Source of the DNA: Neodiprion pinetum
Taxonomy: Eukaryota > Arthropoda > Insecta > Hymenoptera > Diprionidae
Reading direction: 5' to 3'
Length of the DNA stretch: 64,000 bases
NCBI RefSeq assembly: GCF_021155775.2
Contig: NC_060234.1
Location: 30,687,026-30,751,025 of the forward strand
The position numbers and the translations under genes were made by a program. Below the pieces are notes generated by a model that was given only the letters and a program-made list of their open reading frames with translations, did no database searches and was not told the origin of the DNA. Below are positions 25,579 to 38,537 of this stretch, one piece after another. Each line of letters opens with the position of its first letter. Position 1 is the first letter of the stretch.

Positions 25579-28528
25579 TTAGATTTTTGAGCGTTTAGCT
25601 TGACGAGATTTCGACGAACGTCGTGGCTTCTTATATGCATCGCTTGGCATATCATCAGCAGCAGATTTTCGTTTAGTCAAGCTAGAAGGTGCTGGTGCTT
25701 TTGGTGGTGCCATTTCTACAGATGCTGGATGACTCAGAAGAACCGGTATCATTTCTATGCAGGGGCTCCGAGCCTCTGTTATTGGAACAAAATCTACGGT
25801 TTCGCCCAACGCTTCCGGTAAGACACCTTGGTTCGCCAGAGCCTGCAAATCCTCTGATGGGATCGGCATCGATTGTCCGCATCCCAGACAGGCCGGGATA
25901 GCCGGTGATTTAGAACGCCAATATTGTAGCTCTGTTTTGCATTTGTTTAGTTCCTGTAGAATATTGACGTGACAGAGATGATGGTCCTGAGAAATGTTAG
26001 GCTTAGGCAACTATCATGACTAGTGAAACGCAATGACGTTCAAATGATTTATCCAAAACAGAAATCAAAACAGAATAACTAGACAAAGAAAAATCGTTAT
26101 GACACGATATAAAATTTCAATATCTGTAAACATTATCGTTCTTTTTAACATTTCATAGCACGATTCAAGGCGCCATGCATATTTAAAAGGAGCCCATTCC
26201 AGATAACTTGGTTACATGAATAAATAATTAAGTAACAAGATATATAAGAATTTCTGTAGTTGAAATTTGAATTTCAATCAACAGATTTTCGGAACTACTA
26301 AAATCTAGTTTTTTTGTTTTATGTATAAGACATGTGCTTGTACAAATATGGTACATAAAAACACAATTTTCTATGCGTAATAACAGATTATGATAGTATT
26401 GTAAATCAATAACAAAGCTTTTGCTATCAGCAAAGGTTTGCAAGATGATGATGTCTGACAATCGAAATTTTGTCAAATACCTTGAACCTCTGATACTTTT
26501 ATATGTACAAGTATAAGAATAAAAATGAACTGCGTTATTTTCTATATTTAAGAAATTTAACGCGATCGAGTGCTAACTCTGGTCACTAGATTCAGCCTTA
26601 CACCTGTAAATTAAAAAAATTTGAAAGTTGATGTTTATAACTATACCTGTAGAAGAGTGCTAAATTTCCGTGAAGTTTCTTCATTTTTCTTATCATTATC
26701 ATCAAGTCGGCTAGCATATTCTAAAATTTGTTTTTGCTGCTCAGCTATCTTCGCTTTGCATCCGCGTAAATCTCTGCGCATCAATGTCAATTGGCTGTTG
26801 TATCGCTTCATTCCCTGTTTAATTTTTCGAATGCGTTTGCGCAAGACCATATTAGACTGCGGAGGTGCGACGTTGGACTCCAACAAGCCAGGATCGTCAG
26901 AAGAATGGGGTGGCGAGCCTTCGCCCCCACTACTTCCACCGCCTTTGCCACCTCCAACATTCAAAGGCGCAGAATCCAGGCACATAAATGGTTTGCTTAC
27001 ATTACTAGGAGCTGTAATTATATCAAATAAATATGTATCAGGCAAAATTGAAATTGAATTCTTAAGTTCATTTTGATTTGTAATAAATAACTTACAGGAA
27101 AAGGTGCCTGCGAGATCAAGAAAGTCAGTTCCAAAGTACGGTATTTCAGGGAGAGTTGGCTCTAAGCGCTCTTTGAAGTACTCCATGGCCATTGTACTAA
27201 GGTCAAACAATTCATCAGTCACTTTGTAAGGGCGAGCCAGCTTTGGAGTAACTCGGATGTAATGTAAAATACGATACACCTCATCCAAAATCTAGGAAGC
27301 AAATAATCAAACGTATTATTTTGTTATCATTATTTTCAATTGGCTTCCAAGCCGGTTGACGATTTCAAGGTGTTTCCAGTATACAGTTCGTAAGTTACTG
27401 ATAATTATTTTTAATGCTCCACTAGCAAGGGATGAGACTTGTATGATTTAATTACCTCTCCTGCAAAGAAACAACAATGTTTGCGTTCTATGTGCTTTCC
27501 AAAGCTCATCTGTAGGAGAGTAAGTCGCATATGCAAGGTTTCTATAATATCAGATTCGCAAGCCAGTGGATGATTTCGTCTAGCGGATTCACGTCTAGGC
27601 ATTTGTGCTTTAATTGCCTGAAAACGACAAAGCATTTGTGTTTGCAGACGTTGAAAAGTTGAGCTGAGGATAGACCCGCACACTCGATCCATCTGATGGC
27701 ATACCTGAGAAAAATAATTGGAAATAACAGCTGTTACTACACATCATGGAATTTTTCAATACATAGTGCCTCAATGAACACAGTTTCAGAGAATGCGAAC
27801 TATAAAAACAAAAAGTTGTCCAAGTAATGCAATGCACTTTGACAAGCTAGATTCAACTGTAAAAATTATTGAAACAACAAGAAGTTCACAAGTCGAATGA
27901 TATTATGCAATTGATGCGTTAAGTTAAAGTTTTTAATGGCTGTAAGAAAAATTTTCTACTTTGAAAATGTATATAATAAATTATAAGTTTCAGAAGTCAA
28001 TGAAGTAATGAATCAAATAAGCTGTTGATTAAATTTGAGACAGTATTGGCGAAAAATGACGAAGGTATTATAATTGTACTTACGTCAGATGCACACTTAT
28101 GGACTAACGCAATTTTTACTTTTACAAAATGATAATTCCTAGATTCTGGTATTTTTATCAGGTTGGCGAATACTCTGTTTTTGCCGTTACAAGCATCAAT
28201 AACATTGTTTCCATAACTGATTCTGGTTATATTCGCAATGTGGAACAATGTGTTGTATCTGTATATCACGATGCAAACTTACGGGACGCAAGTGGGCAAT
28301 GGTATTGAAGTCCAGATAGCAAAGTACTTTCTCCTGAATCTCAACGGGTAGATCAAAGAAATGAGTGTTCGGAGCTGGAGTGCTTTCTACAACCGGAGCT
28401 GTAGATGACTGTCCCGGCTGTGTCTGCACTTGATTCTTCCGAATTGTCCCAGTGTCCCCAATGCCATCACCGACTGCACTTCCACTGTTATTACTTCCCA
28501 CACTGCTCATCTGACGTGTGGAGACCAT
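25579..28528 (-). CDS. Fbxo28: F-box only protein 28 (FBXO28)
   Basis: Five coding exons join in phase: 28283-28528, 27456-27704, 27096-27291, 26647-27011 and 25579-25986 (1464 nt, 487 aa). The F-box (from DLPVEIQEKVLCYLDFNTIAHL, residues about 59-100) is split by intron 1 between RP and VCHQMDRVC. It is followed by the family signature QMPRRESARRNHPLA and EVYRILHYIR, which matches vertebrate FBXO28. Exon 4 has a Gly/Ser-rich linker and a long coiled coil (GMKRYNSQLTLMRRDLRG onward) running into exon 5. The C-terminus is a basic, probably nuclear-localising tail. Known role: substrate adaptor of an SCF (SKP1-CUL1-F-box) ubiquitin ligase in the nucleus. It is longer than the human protein (368 aa). 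The start is the first ATG (MVSTRQMSS) after a TACTAAC branch point and AG acceptor at 28565-28566. Intron 3 (27012-27095) is 84 nt and stop-free in frame, so a longer isoform is possible. Confidence 0.93.
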
Positions 28529-28564
28529 TGTTTTTATTGTGGAATTGCACAATTCGTCAGGTAC

Positions 28565-29651
28565 CTTAAATGCATATGTCAGGTTAGTACTGTTGATCAC
28601 GAATTTGGAATTCATCAATCAACTTTCAATTAAATATTACGCGTAATGTTTGCGATAAGTATTTCATATCAAGTATATTTTGGTCCAATTTATTCGGCTT
28701 ATTAGGTACTTCTAGAGTCATATGTACTTGAGAGAATTTATCCAAGCAGGGGGCCACTGAATATCCACCCCATGCCAAGAGGGACAAAAATTTTAGGCAC
28801 AACCTAGGAGAGACTCTCGCAACAGGAATCATTGAAATATTTTGAGGTATTGGTGTAATATTGTACAAACACACTTGGTGAGAATTTAGACTGTTTGCAT
28901 GACGATATGCTTTCGAAATTAGTATAATGATAAATTGACGCAAACGTTAAAAAAAATATAATACTATTTACTTAGGTATATGTATTTGAAATCACACTGT
29001 TTCTTTAGCCTTACTGTAAATTAAGCACAGTTTTGCAATCATGTGAACTGCAATAAATAATTGACGTGAAATTTGTTGCAACATTTGAATTTCTATTAGA
29101 TTATCTTGAACATTTAAAATGGTATAATTTATGCTGGTATAGTGTATAAGATATTTAATTTTTATTTATCGATGATCTACAATATATTACATTGTGTCAT
29201 AGGAAAAAGTTTGTATGTAACAAACTTCAGAATCCTAATATTGTTGATCGGTTTATTGGAAGGATATTCAATTATATTATTGTTCAGAACAATTGAGGAA
29301 ATAAAATTTGTGTTTGTGTTGTGAAATGTGACAAGGTTGAAGTCCGTAACATTAATGTATTGATACGGTTTTAGGAAAAATCGTTATTTCGCGATTTTAT
29401 GAATGTCTTAAATTCAGGAAACTATAACGGAGCAACACATATCCATATATGGAAACTTAACTCCTCGAAATCAACAATTCTAAAACTACAAAATGGTAAA
29501 TTTTTTTTGAATATTTCGTTATGTTAACTTTGCTAACTTCTGCCTTGCAAAATATATGCCACAAACATATTTTTCTTTTCGTTCTAATAAAGAGGTATAA
29601 GGTTTACCTTCCACAGTATTGAAAGAATATATGTGTAATGTGATTTTGTGT
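28565..29651. other. Probable 5' intron of FBXO28, otherwise nothing
   Basis: AT-rich DNA upstream of the first FBXO28 coding exon. A TACTAAC branch-point match followed by an AG at 28565-28566 (minus strand) indicates that it ends an intron. The 105-codon frame at 28626-28943 shows no domain and is probably chance. Confidence 0.4.
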
Positions 29652-29869
29652 TCAATTTATACTAATAAACTGTTTCGAGTTACTAGAAGTTCCATCTGGA
29701 TGATATCTGCCAGGCAAGGACTTGGCCAATTCGCCCCTTAGCAGCAGTAGCCATAGCTTCACAAGATCTATGCCACCTTGGCTAATATCTTCTGGCAGCA
29801 ATACTACACAGGTAGCTTGTTTAATCTTCCTGCTCAAATTTGTTGCTGGTTCAGGTTCTTGATGTCTTT
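29652..29869 (-). CDS. Possible exon of an unrecognised protein
   Basis: After an acceptor-like TTATTTATAG on the minus strand the frame is open for 71 codons, to a TGA at 29652. The peptide contains KQATCVVLLPEDISQGGIDL, then KLWLLLLRGELAKSLPGRYH, then a Ser/Asn-rich end. The composition and mixed hydrophobic/charged pattern look like real protein and the local GC is higher than the flanks. The frame requires one base from an upstream exon that I could not identify with confidence; a weak candidate stretch encodes SEEAWVTNWEGVLSRIEF near 29.95-30.05 kb. It lies between FBXO28 and its likely 5' UTR exon, so it may be an alternative exon, a nested gene or a relic. I do not recognise a family. 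Confidence 0.35.
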
Positions 29870-31580
29870 CTATAAATAATTTTCGTGACTGACATTATCA
29901 ACGCTAAATCAGCAAATTGATTATTATGCGTGATGTCAATGCGTGAAGTTAAAGGATAATTGGATGTTGAAATTCGATGCGACTAAGAACACCTTCCCAA
30001 TTTGTAACCCAAGCTTCCTCCGATGCGTGAAATAATATTTTCGATTTCTTTTTATGACAAGGCTTAGTTTCTATGGTGCCATACCATTAGTAATGGATAT
30101 TAGTAATTAAAGAGACGATAATTCAAGCTCGACAGAAATGATTTCTGCTTTAAATTTGTTTTGAAAAATTCACAAAAACATGGAATTACTACAATTCGAT
30201 TTTGTGTGTTTCGTAGCTTCTTCACATTTCTTTGTGTACTATCACAATATTTCAATGTACATTTTTGTCATGCAGAAATAGGAACTTTGTGAACAATGTA
30301 AGCAAGCGTCGGCAGTGGGGAAAAAAGCCCCCCATCCCCTCTTAATGAGATTAGAAAAGTTGTTTGAATATTATAGTAAATTTCTGTAATGTAATTAGAC
30401 ACAGGATCACCAAGTGTAAAGACAAAGTATCCTGACCACTGCTTAAGGGATATATATGACTACCAAGGCTGATATAAACAAAACTTCTGATGTCAAATAA
30501 ATATCGCATTGATTAGCATTTTATCCACTATTCATAGCCGAAACAAAGAACTCACACGGGCAGTACTAGAAAGAGAAAGATAAAATGGATTTTGGTTAGT
30601 CAAATTTTAGTGCACCAGTTACTTTTGCTTTTTGTCTGCTTTAAGTCCATGCAAAAGACAAATGAATCGGATTAAGTTTAGTATGCATATGCATTGCCAG
30701 CTATTATATACAAAGATCTCTCGCAATTAGCAGGAAGATTAAACATGGTTTTAATTGATGTTGGAAAAGATGTGAAGTGATATGTGCTTATGTTATACAG
30801 GTTAAATTTGAGATGTTATTGGGTGCATAACGGTCTCCTCAAGTATTTAGCAGAATCAGTTTTAAACGTGTCATTTATTGATTGCCTTTGTGTGCTGAGT
30901 ACAATAATTCAAATAAAATCTATTTTATATCACACACCGATTACATAAGAATGGGATAATATTATGTGCATACGTGGATTACAACTTGAATACAAGACGA
31001 TGATGATTAATTTCGTGAAATGCATCCACGATAATCAATTCCTAGCAGAAACGATTAAATTCTTCGTTCCGTGAAAAAAATAAGAGGGAAAATAATGTAA
31101 GAATTTTAAAAAATTTCGTGAGATACGTATTTGACGCGACGAGCCGTCGATCTGTAAATAGCTTTTTTATTCAAGATTCTCTACTGGAATATCTCCACAG
31201 CTTGCTAGAGAATAGCGAGCTTGGGCATAATAGAACGTACATATATGAAAGTGGTTAACTCTTCGGCTTTTTACCGCCATAAAAATTCGGATACACGTTT
31301 ATTCTGCACGATTGATTACACCTGAGAAAATAAATACAAACATTGAATCGATAGATATTTATTATCACCTCAATGTTAATTAAACGCGCCATAGTTCGCA
31401 TACTTGATAATGTTAAAGACATAAATAAGGGAATGAATTCAAGGAACATCGAAGAAAGGTGTAAAAAATAATACACATATAAGACGGCAGACACTCAATT
31501 GTAGAAATGAGGTGTAGTTATACGTTTTGCGACAGGTACTAAAGTTGGTTCAAAAATGGTCGTAGTCCTCACTCGCTTAC

Positions 31581-31700
31581 CTTTACTCCAAACAGAAAAT
31601 GATCACTGTATCGACGTTGCTGTTTCCAGCGACATTTTGACGGCACTCGCGTTACTCTTCCGCACCCCTTTAGACGGTGTTTCAATTTCCGTTCTTCTAG
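31581..31700 (-). other. Probable 5' UTR exon of FBXO28 or a nested gene
   Basis: On the minus strand a strong donor (TAAAG then GTAAGCGAG) ends an exon at 31581. The exon contains a ten-codon ATG frame that stops at TGA, so it is likely untranslated and carries a small upstream open frame. A GC- and CpG-rich stretch to about 31.95 kb looks like its promoter. The FBXO28 coding exon 1 has an acceptor about 3 kb downstream, which makes FBXO28 the simplest owner. The 5' boundary given here is approximate. Confidence 0.4.
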
Positions 31701-32480
31701 AACGATAAAAAAAAAAACTTCACGACGGTTAAACGAGGTGTATAATTTCTATGCGACGAGTCCAAGGCTTTCAATAATGAATTTCCAATTTACTGCAACC
31801 CAGAACCGTCAAGCAAATCACAATCACCGTGCGACTCCAACGCGCGGATTGCGCAGACTCATCCGTCAGTCAGGAATGCGCTTCTTTCCAATGAACGGAA
31901 GTGCGAGTCGCTCTTAGTCCATCGCGAAACTCGTAACGTCAGTTCTGCCACTACCTGAAAAAGGGACGGACGTCTCGTCCGCACCATTCGCGACTCCGTA
32001 CGCGACCCCATCGTCGACTCAATCCAGTGACTCACACCGACGCTATCAGTTTCGAGTTTATATGACGCTACGGTACAATTAACTGACTCTCATTGTCCTG
32101 ACCAAGTTTTCACTACTAGGCATTATTGACGGAACACAGCCAAATGCGGAGGGGTCGATTGTATCAATATTGTTACTAGACTATCACGTGCATCGTTTTA
32201 GTAGGCCAATAGCGTTTTAGTTTAGGGCCAACTCGAAACGGAAATATAGTAACAAAGCCTGTACTGTCAACCCCAAAAGGCAAAAGTCCCTAGCTCTCGC
32301 TGCGTGAGAATCCGCGAGACGGCAAAGGTCATCGCACTGATTTTCGTCGGGAAAAAACGCATGCGATAGGTAGGGGGATAGGACAGATCAGGAGAGCCGG
32401 GGAATAGACCCTGGCTTGGGTTGTGGCATCAAACGACCGTCGACCGCGTACTCGGCATCTGATTGTGAGAGTAAAACTTT
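31701..32480. promoter_or_regulatory. CpG-rich promoter-like region
   Basis: G+C and CpG content rise well above the AT-rich background, with many CGCG, GCGAC and TCGCG words, in a block next to the minus-strand 5' exon. No TATA box is apparent. It could serve transcription in either direction, but no plus-strand gene was found beyond it. Confidence 0.35.
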
Positions 32481-35400
32481 CAACTATCATTCGATTAAGT
32501 GTTCCCCCATAGCTGCTGTCATTGGCGAAAATAAAAAAAATAAATAAAAATTTATGCCACCTAATCTGAATTATTTATGACCAAAGAATTAAATTATTTG
32601 GATGTCCTCCGAAAAATTTTTATACAGAGAATGAAAATCCAGTTTACATTTCATTCGAAATCGGTTCGTTGAACCGTTATCTAAACGGCCCGCTCGCTAA
32701 TGGTGAATACTTGTTGTATAAAACGTTGTAAATTTTGCGACAAGACAATAAAATGTTGTTTCATTAAATTTCCTTAATTGGTTTCTGGAAAGCATCATTT
32801 TTTCATGAAGATGTTCATTACTGAAATATTATAGTCGTGATTCGGGTATACGAAAATGAAAATATACATAACTTTAAATTACTTGTTGGGCATTGTTCTG
32901 TGATTCTACGTAGCACTTTTGCTACTTTTCTACAAATTTCTCAAATGTTCTTTGATTGCATTTCCGCGAATCTTTTGCTGAATCATTCATACTATTACTT
33001 GTTAAAATGTTTGCCTTGTCAATTCAAGAATCTGCAAAGATTACCTTCCCATTTTTATTCGTTAATAAGAGACAAAACCAAAACCTACGATGAGGAACAC
33101 GCAAAATTATTTTGTGTAGGCATGTGAAAAAAATTAAGGTTCGAGTCGTGATCGAAAACTATCATGCCAATGGAATATAATATATTTCCTTGTGGAAATT
33201 CAGACAGAAGACGCAGAGATATTCCCTGAATATTTAATTCTTTTTTTTCGCAGTATATATATCAATTCTAAGACTTGATGTACGAAGGCAGTTTATTCTC
33301 AGTATACTACTATATTTGCGGTTGGCGAATGAAACATATTAGCTTTGCAAGCGCAATATATATATCCTAATTATTATTTTCTCTGAAAACAAGGTCAGTA
33401 TTGTGTAAAACAGACACTGCCGTAGTGCCATGTATCCAATATTTCTTCCTCCCGTTAGGAAAATAAAACTAATGTACACCATGAGAGAATTATGAAAATC
33501 AAACCAATTATACATTTACTACTTGTGATAATGTTTCATTTGGATCAAATCTGTTTGAACAATTAAGCTTTGCACATCACATAGCTTCATGAAATTAAAC
33601 ATATCGGTCGAATTAGCATAAAAAAAATTTCGGCGTATCTATTTTTCCGCCATATTACCTGGATAGCGATAAAACTATCATGGCTGTAAAGGCTGTAGCA
33701 TGTAATAAACAGTAATTTACAAACGGACTCGTGATGATCACATCTCGTCGCCATAGATGGAAACCGATTAGATACTTTTGTAATCATTTGTGCATTGTAT
33801 GAGCATAATAGTAATACAATCTGAGACTACATTATTCGTTTACATACTTTATACTTTCATACTATTAAAATTTAAGTCAGACAGATTATAAATAACTACT
33901 ATACATGTACACCCAACGAATATTAATCATGTATGTCATGCGCCGTTTTTACAAAAATCGCAGATTTTACATCGACTTTTCGTTATTCCGCGATTATACG
34001 CAATATTGAATTGGTATTTCCATAGAAAAATGTATTGAGTATACTTAGTTAATTTTATAACGTATAAGGAAGAGGTATTTACTATGAAAACTCCGTGCGT
34101 TGCCATAATTATTTCGTCAGCATATTGTTACAGCAAAAATTACATCAATTGCGGAAGGATGATTGAGGAACTGCCATATATTCAAGTTACATTCAAATAC
34201 GCTTGTTGATTTATATCAGTTGAAACGTTGATGAGAAAAATTTCGTAAAATAACTGCGTCACTCAAAACTTTTTCACCTCAAAGAAATATGTACGAGCTT
34301 TAACACATCGCAGTAATTAAGCGTGGTTGCCGTTTGCATTGAGTATTATGTAAATTGAAGGAGGAAGAATGTCAGTTTCTATATTATATGAAATTGAACT
34401 AAGGCAAGACGTTCTTTAGATAAAACTGTTCATTCTTTGCGATGGTTAAAAAGGCTACTGTTTAAGTATGCTTACGAAACCATTAAAGACCGTAATTACA
34501 CGGTGATATAGACTGTATGGAAGGTGCATCCAAACACTGTTAGCACAAAACATGATATTGAAAAAGACGTTCGAAGCTTGAAGTGCATAATTGCGGAGTT
34601 GCGCCATTGGGGAAAAATGGTGCCGATACTTTTAAAACAAATAGGTATGTATGTATCATGTAATGCAAGGTAATAACTATATATTCTGATCTTTTCAACT
34701 TGCTTACCCGTAATGTGAAAATGTGCAAGTATAATATCATATATTTGTTTTCCAACATCGTATCCCATAAGTAATGTATCACGATTTACAGGCAAAGATT
34801 CTGCTTTTAGATACCATTGACCATTCTCTTGATTTCTAAAACGCTTGCATCATAATTATGCGCAAGCATTCACTCATTGAACAGCTTGACGAATCAGATT
34901 CGTGCTGCGTTGCTCGTAAGCTGACTCTAACAATAACTAGATTGTTACAAGCGTAATTAAGTCGTTTAGTACTATTTAAAAAAATTTCTAAGCTATTCGT
35001 ATTTCCCAATAATTTATACATTTATATGTAAGATGCTGCTGAACCACACAAATCAATATTTAGGAATTTGCTCGGATAGGTTGATCGCTATGTAAAAATA
35101 ATGAACATTTTGATTATGACGGTAACTCATCATAAAGCTGTCGTTGCATGTAAAGTAAATGCCTCACAGCTCCGTATAAAAAAAAAAAGGCACCAATTAA
35201 TTCGACAACCATGAATCACTTCTATAGCCATAGAACTATATTACTGCGATTTTATGAATATTGAAGAAAAAAATGTGTCGTAGTTACGAGTAAATGTAGG
35301 ACGGTGCAGCGGCGTCGGTGATTATCACGTACAAGAATAAGATCTCGGTACGGTTACAGAGAACAAATAAGAAATTGGACGTGTCGACCTTACAGAATTT

Positions 35401-37900
35401 AATGGACACGTTTTTACGGATACCGTCCGCTTTCCCGTTTCACCTTGTACCTAGTTTTTTCTTTCGCAGATAGTCGCATTATTTTCCATTGGCTTACGTT
35501 GAAAAACGATGTTGAAGTAATTGAATGTTGTTCGAGAAAAGTATCAAGCAACAAGTTTTGTACAGAGATAATTATACTGTGCATATACATATAGTAGCTC
35601 GATTTCAAAAGTCATCATAATTAGAATAAGCCTCTAAAAACAACGTCTGAAAAAATCGATGGTGTACATCATTCTTTTACACTTACGACGGCATAACTAC
35701 AATTTATATGTTAAGTAACATAATCTGTAGTCGTAACTTTTTGTCGGATTCGTAACAATAAATCGGCGTGGGATTCTTACCTTACCATATAATTATTTTT
35801 TTTGCTATTGTTTTAGAGCAATGATCTACATTATATTCAACACACCAGCATCAATATTGCTAACTGAACCGTAAAAGGTCAGTTTATTCAAACAATAAAA
35901 AGTAGAGGCGATACAAAGCTAATTTTCTGCTCCATATAAATGTCCAGGTATGAAATCACGTGCCCTGTATCCGTTTCTCGGCAAGATCACGCGTCTGGTG
36001 CTATGATAATGTTAAACACGTTAAAATCGCCATGCTTCAATAAGTCACGTGTTGAAAAATCAAACAGGAATTCCATGATCTTGGGATCTAATACATAATT
36101 CTGAGTATCAGGTACACGATATTAAGACTGCGCTCCGCGGTAGCCACAATGATACAAGTACCTACGGTAGACATGCCGATTCGTTTCAGGCCTTTGTAAA
36201 ATTCAAAACGGAACATTATTATCATTGTTGACAACAATGCAAACGTGTTAATACGTACGAAAGAAAACAACTTTCGTCGTTTTAAACAGAATTCTGAAAT
36301 TCGAATTCTCTATTGAAAAATTTATCTCGGTTTGATCAACTTGGCGCTCGTGCACTAAACAATTTTTGTTGTCCATTTATACCTACTGCTTATTAACACT
36401 TTCTGCGCTGAGTCAGCAGACTTTTTTTCAATGACGATTGTCAATGAATAAATGAAGAGAGGTGTCAAACCAAAAAGTCAATAAACAATTCTACTTTTCT
36501 CACCAGTTTGATGAATAAATTGCTCGTCCCATTCAATAGAACTTCCTATATACCTGGTTTGTTATCTCTGAGTCTTCAACTAGACGAAATAGAATGCCGC
36601 AGTTGAAAACCGAAGTTTCTTATTCAGTAAGCTAAGTAAGTCAACGATCTAGAAAAAGCTCGTGACGTGAACGATTTAGTCTATGATTTGGATACATACT
36701 GCACAGTATATTTTTGTACATTTTTCCTATTTTCTCATGTTCGTATTAACTTACGTTACAAGAACTTCGTTTGTAGTCTAGTTTGAATGGTTTTAAAATT
36801 CTAATACGTATAATTAGAACGCTACACCTGAAATTCTGGCACCACTGTTTGTAAAATTAGAAAAGTCTCCTTTGACATTATGTCATAGTTACATGTATCT
36901 GCCTGTAGATTAGCCCATTTGTTACTGTACAATACGTTAACATAATATAGATGGTTGTATTAGACACGACAGCGTATAAACACGTGAATAATTCTGTACG
37001 GCATAATGATAGAAAACTTATGATAAATCAAACTGGGATGGTAATAAGAAAACCTAATGGCGTATCATAGATCCCAAAATACGGTTAAAAAACTTCAAAT
37101 GCGTAGTGGAGTATAAGTGACATGACAGTACGAAGTAGAAGTACGTTATGTGTAGAGATATTAAAAAAAATTTGCCATCTGTACCTAATTATTAATTATC
37201 TTCGGGCTACGAACAATTAATATTGTGCCAGCATCGAATTTCTTGTGTGAAAATCATACGAGCTTTATGATGAATTTCCGTATATCATTCCTCAATTTAT
37301 TTATCACACGAACTTTTGTTATAATTAAAGAAGTCAAATAATGTATATTCTTACCTGACGTAACTTCTCAGAAAGATAAAATTGTTTAAAAAAACGCAAG
37401 AAGTGCGAGCAGCGAACATTTTACTCTTTAAAATGTTTCTAATGTTTAACGAGCTCGAAATATATACGCGAAGTTGAGGTGGATCTATTCTTACCGCAAA
37501 AGTTCTATAGTAAACTGTCTCGTAAAAATAAAAATGACAAAACTAAATTTAGTACTCTGCAGTTGAAGGATTATTCATTAATCAGCTTTCACTGAAATAT
37601 ATGAATATACGATAAATTCAATACCTTCAATTAAAGAGCTCACTTTTCAAGAATTTTTCATATTTATCAATTTATTACCTCAGGTGCTATACATAAGTTT
37701 TCCCAAATAATTCTATCGTTCGTTCCTATTACAACCCTTGACTCGTGATCTTGTCTGGTAAACGGAACTATAAACATCGGCAGGCCCATTTAATAGGCAT
37801 ACCTGTAAACAATACGAGCATTCTTCATATCTGTTCAGACGTTAGTACGTCTTTGAACTCTATACAACGCAGACGTATAACAACATCGCGAGAACTGGCC
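32481..37900. other. Intergenic DNA, no supported gene
   Basis: About 5.4 kb of AT-rich DNA. The longest open frames (96 codons at 32837-33127 on plus, 99 codons at 34496-34795 on minus) have no domains and skewed Phe/Leu/Ile/Tyr composition typical of AT-rich noise. No strong repeat was seen. Confidence 0.55.
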
Positions 37901-38537
37901 AACTTGTCAGTGAACCGGACAGTTAGTCACTCGGCGTTGTTCCGATGGATTGTGTAGAGTGATTCAAGCGAAGTGTATGATCTCTGAGGAAGTCGGAGAA
38001 TAAAATCGAAGTGACAAACCGCGAGAAAACGATCGACACTGAGTTTTCCCGGTGATGTGATATCTGATTGTGAGGTGAACAGTTAATATAAGCGTCGGTC
38101 TAGCTTCCGGTATCAGAATCGCTGGAAATTACTCGGGTAGAAGGAAAAGCCCGGAGAATCCTACCACTCGCTAATTCCTAATCGCGAAGCTAAACTCCCC
38201 ACCAGATCGGCCTCCTCTCATAATTCATCGAACCCGACGTCGAGCCTCGATCTCGCTCCTGGGTGTCTGACGACGAACGCATCCTGCCGCCGGGGACTTA
38301 CGACGTTTTAAATATAACAGACGTGATGTTCCTCCGGCAAAAGGCTGCGGTCGTATTTAATATGGCTGTCCGCTACGAATGCGTTCAGTTCTCGTTCAAC
38401 CACAACCGATCCCGTACCCCATGCATAAAACATTCTTCACTTGGCTACACGGACCGTGATCCTCATTCGCCTGCACCACGCACTAAACCTTCAAACAGCT
38501 ATTGTTGGACAGTGTTGGACAGTGATCGCTCGCCGAT
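37901..38537 (+). other. Likely promoter and 5' UTR of the carbonic anhydrase gene
   Basis: GC content rises over this stretch, which runs up to the ATG at 38538. A TCAGTG initiator-like motif lies at 37907-37912. The 92-codon frame at 38263-38541 overlaps the true start in another frame and is taken as non-coding. The exact transcription start is not known. Confidence 0.35.

Noticed and set aside
28626..28943. 105-codon minus frame upstream of FBXO28
   Set aside because: Lies in the probable FBXO28 leader intron and has no protein-like features.
31255..31336. Minus-strand exon-like end (NVYPNFYGGKKPKS then stop)
   Set aside because: A CTCAG acceptor precedes it, but the phase does not join the exon at 31581 without a stop and no other partner was found.
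33140..33160. tRNA B-box-like GGTTCGAGTC
   Set aside because: No A-box at the right distance and no cloverleaf could be drawn.
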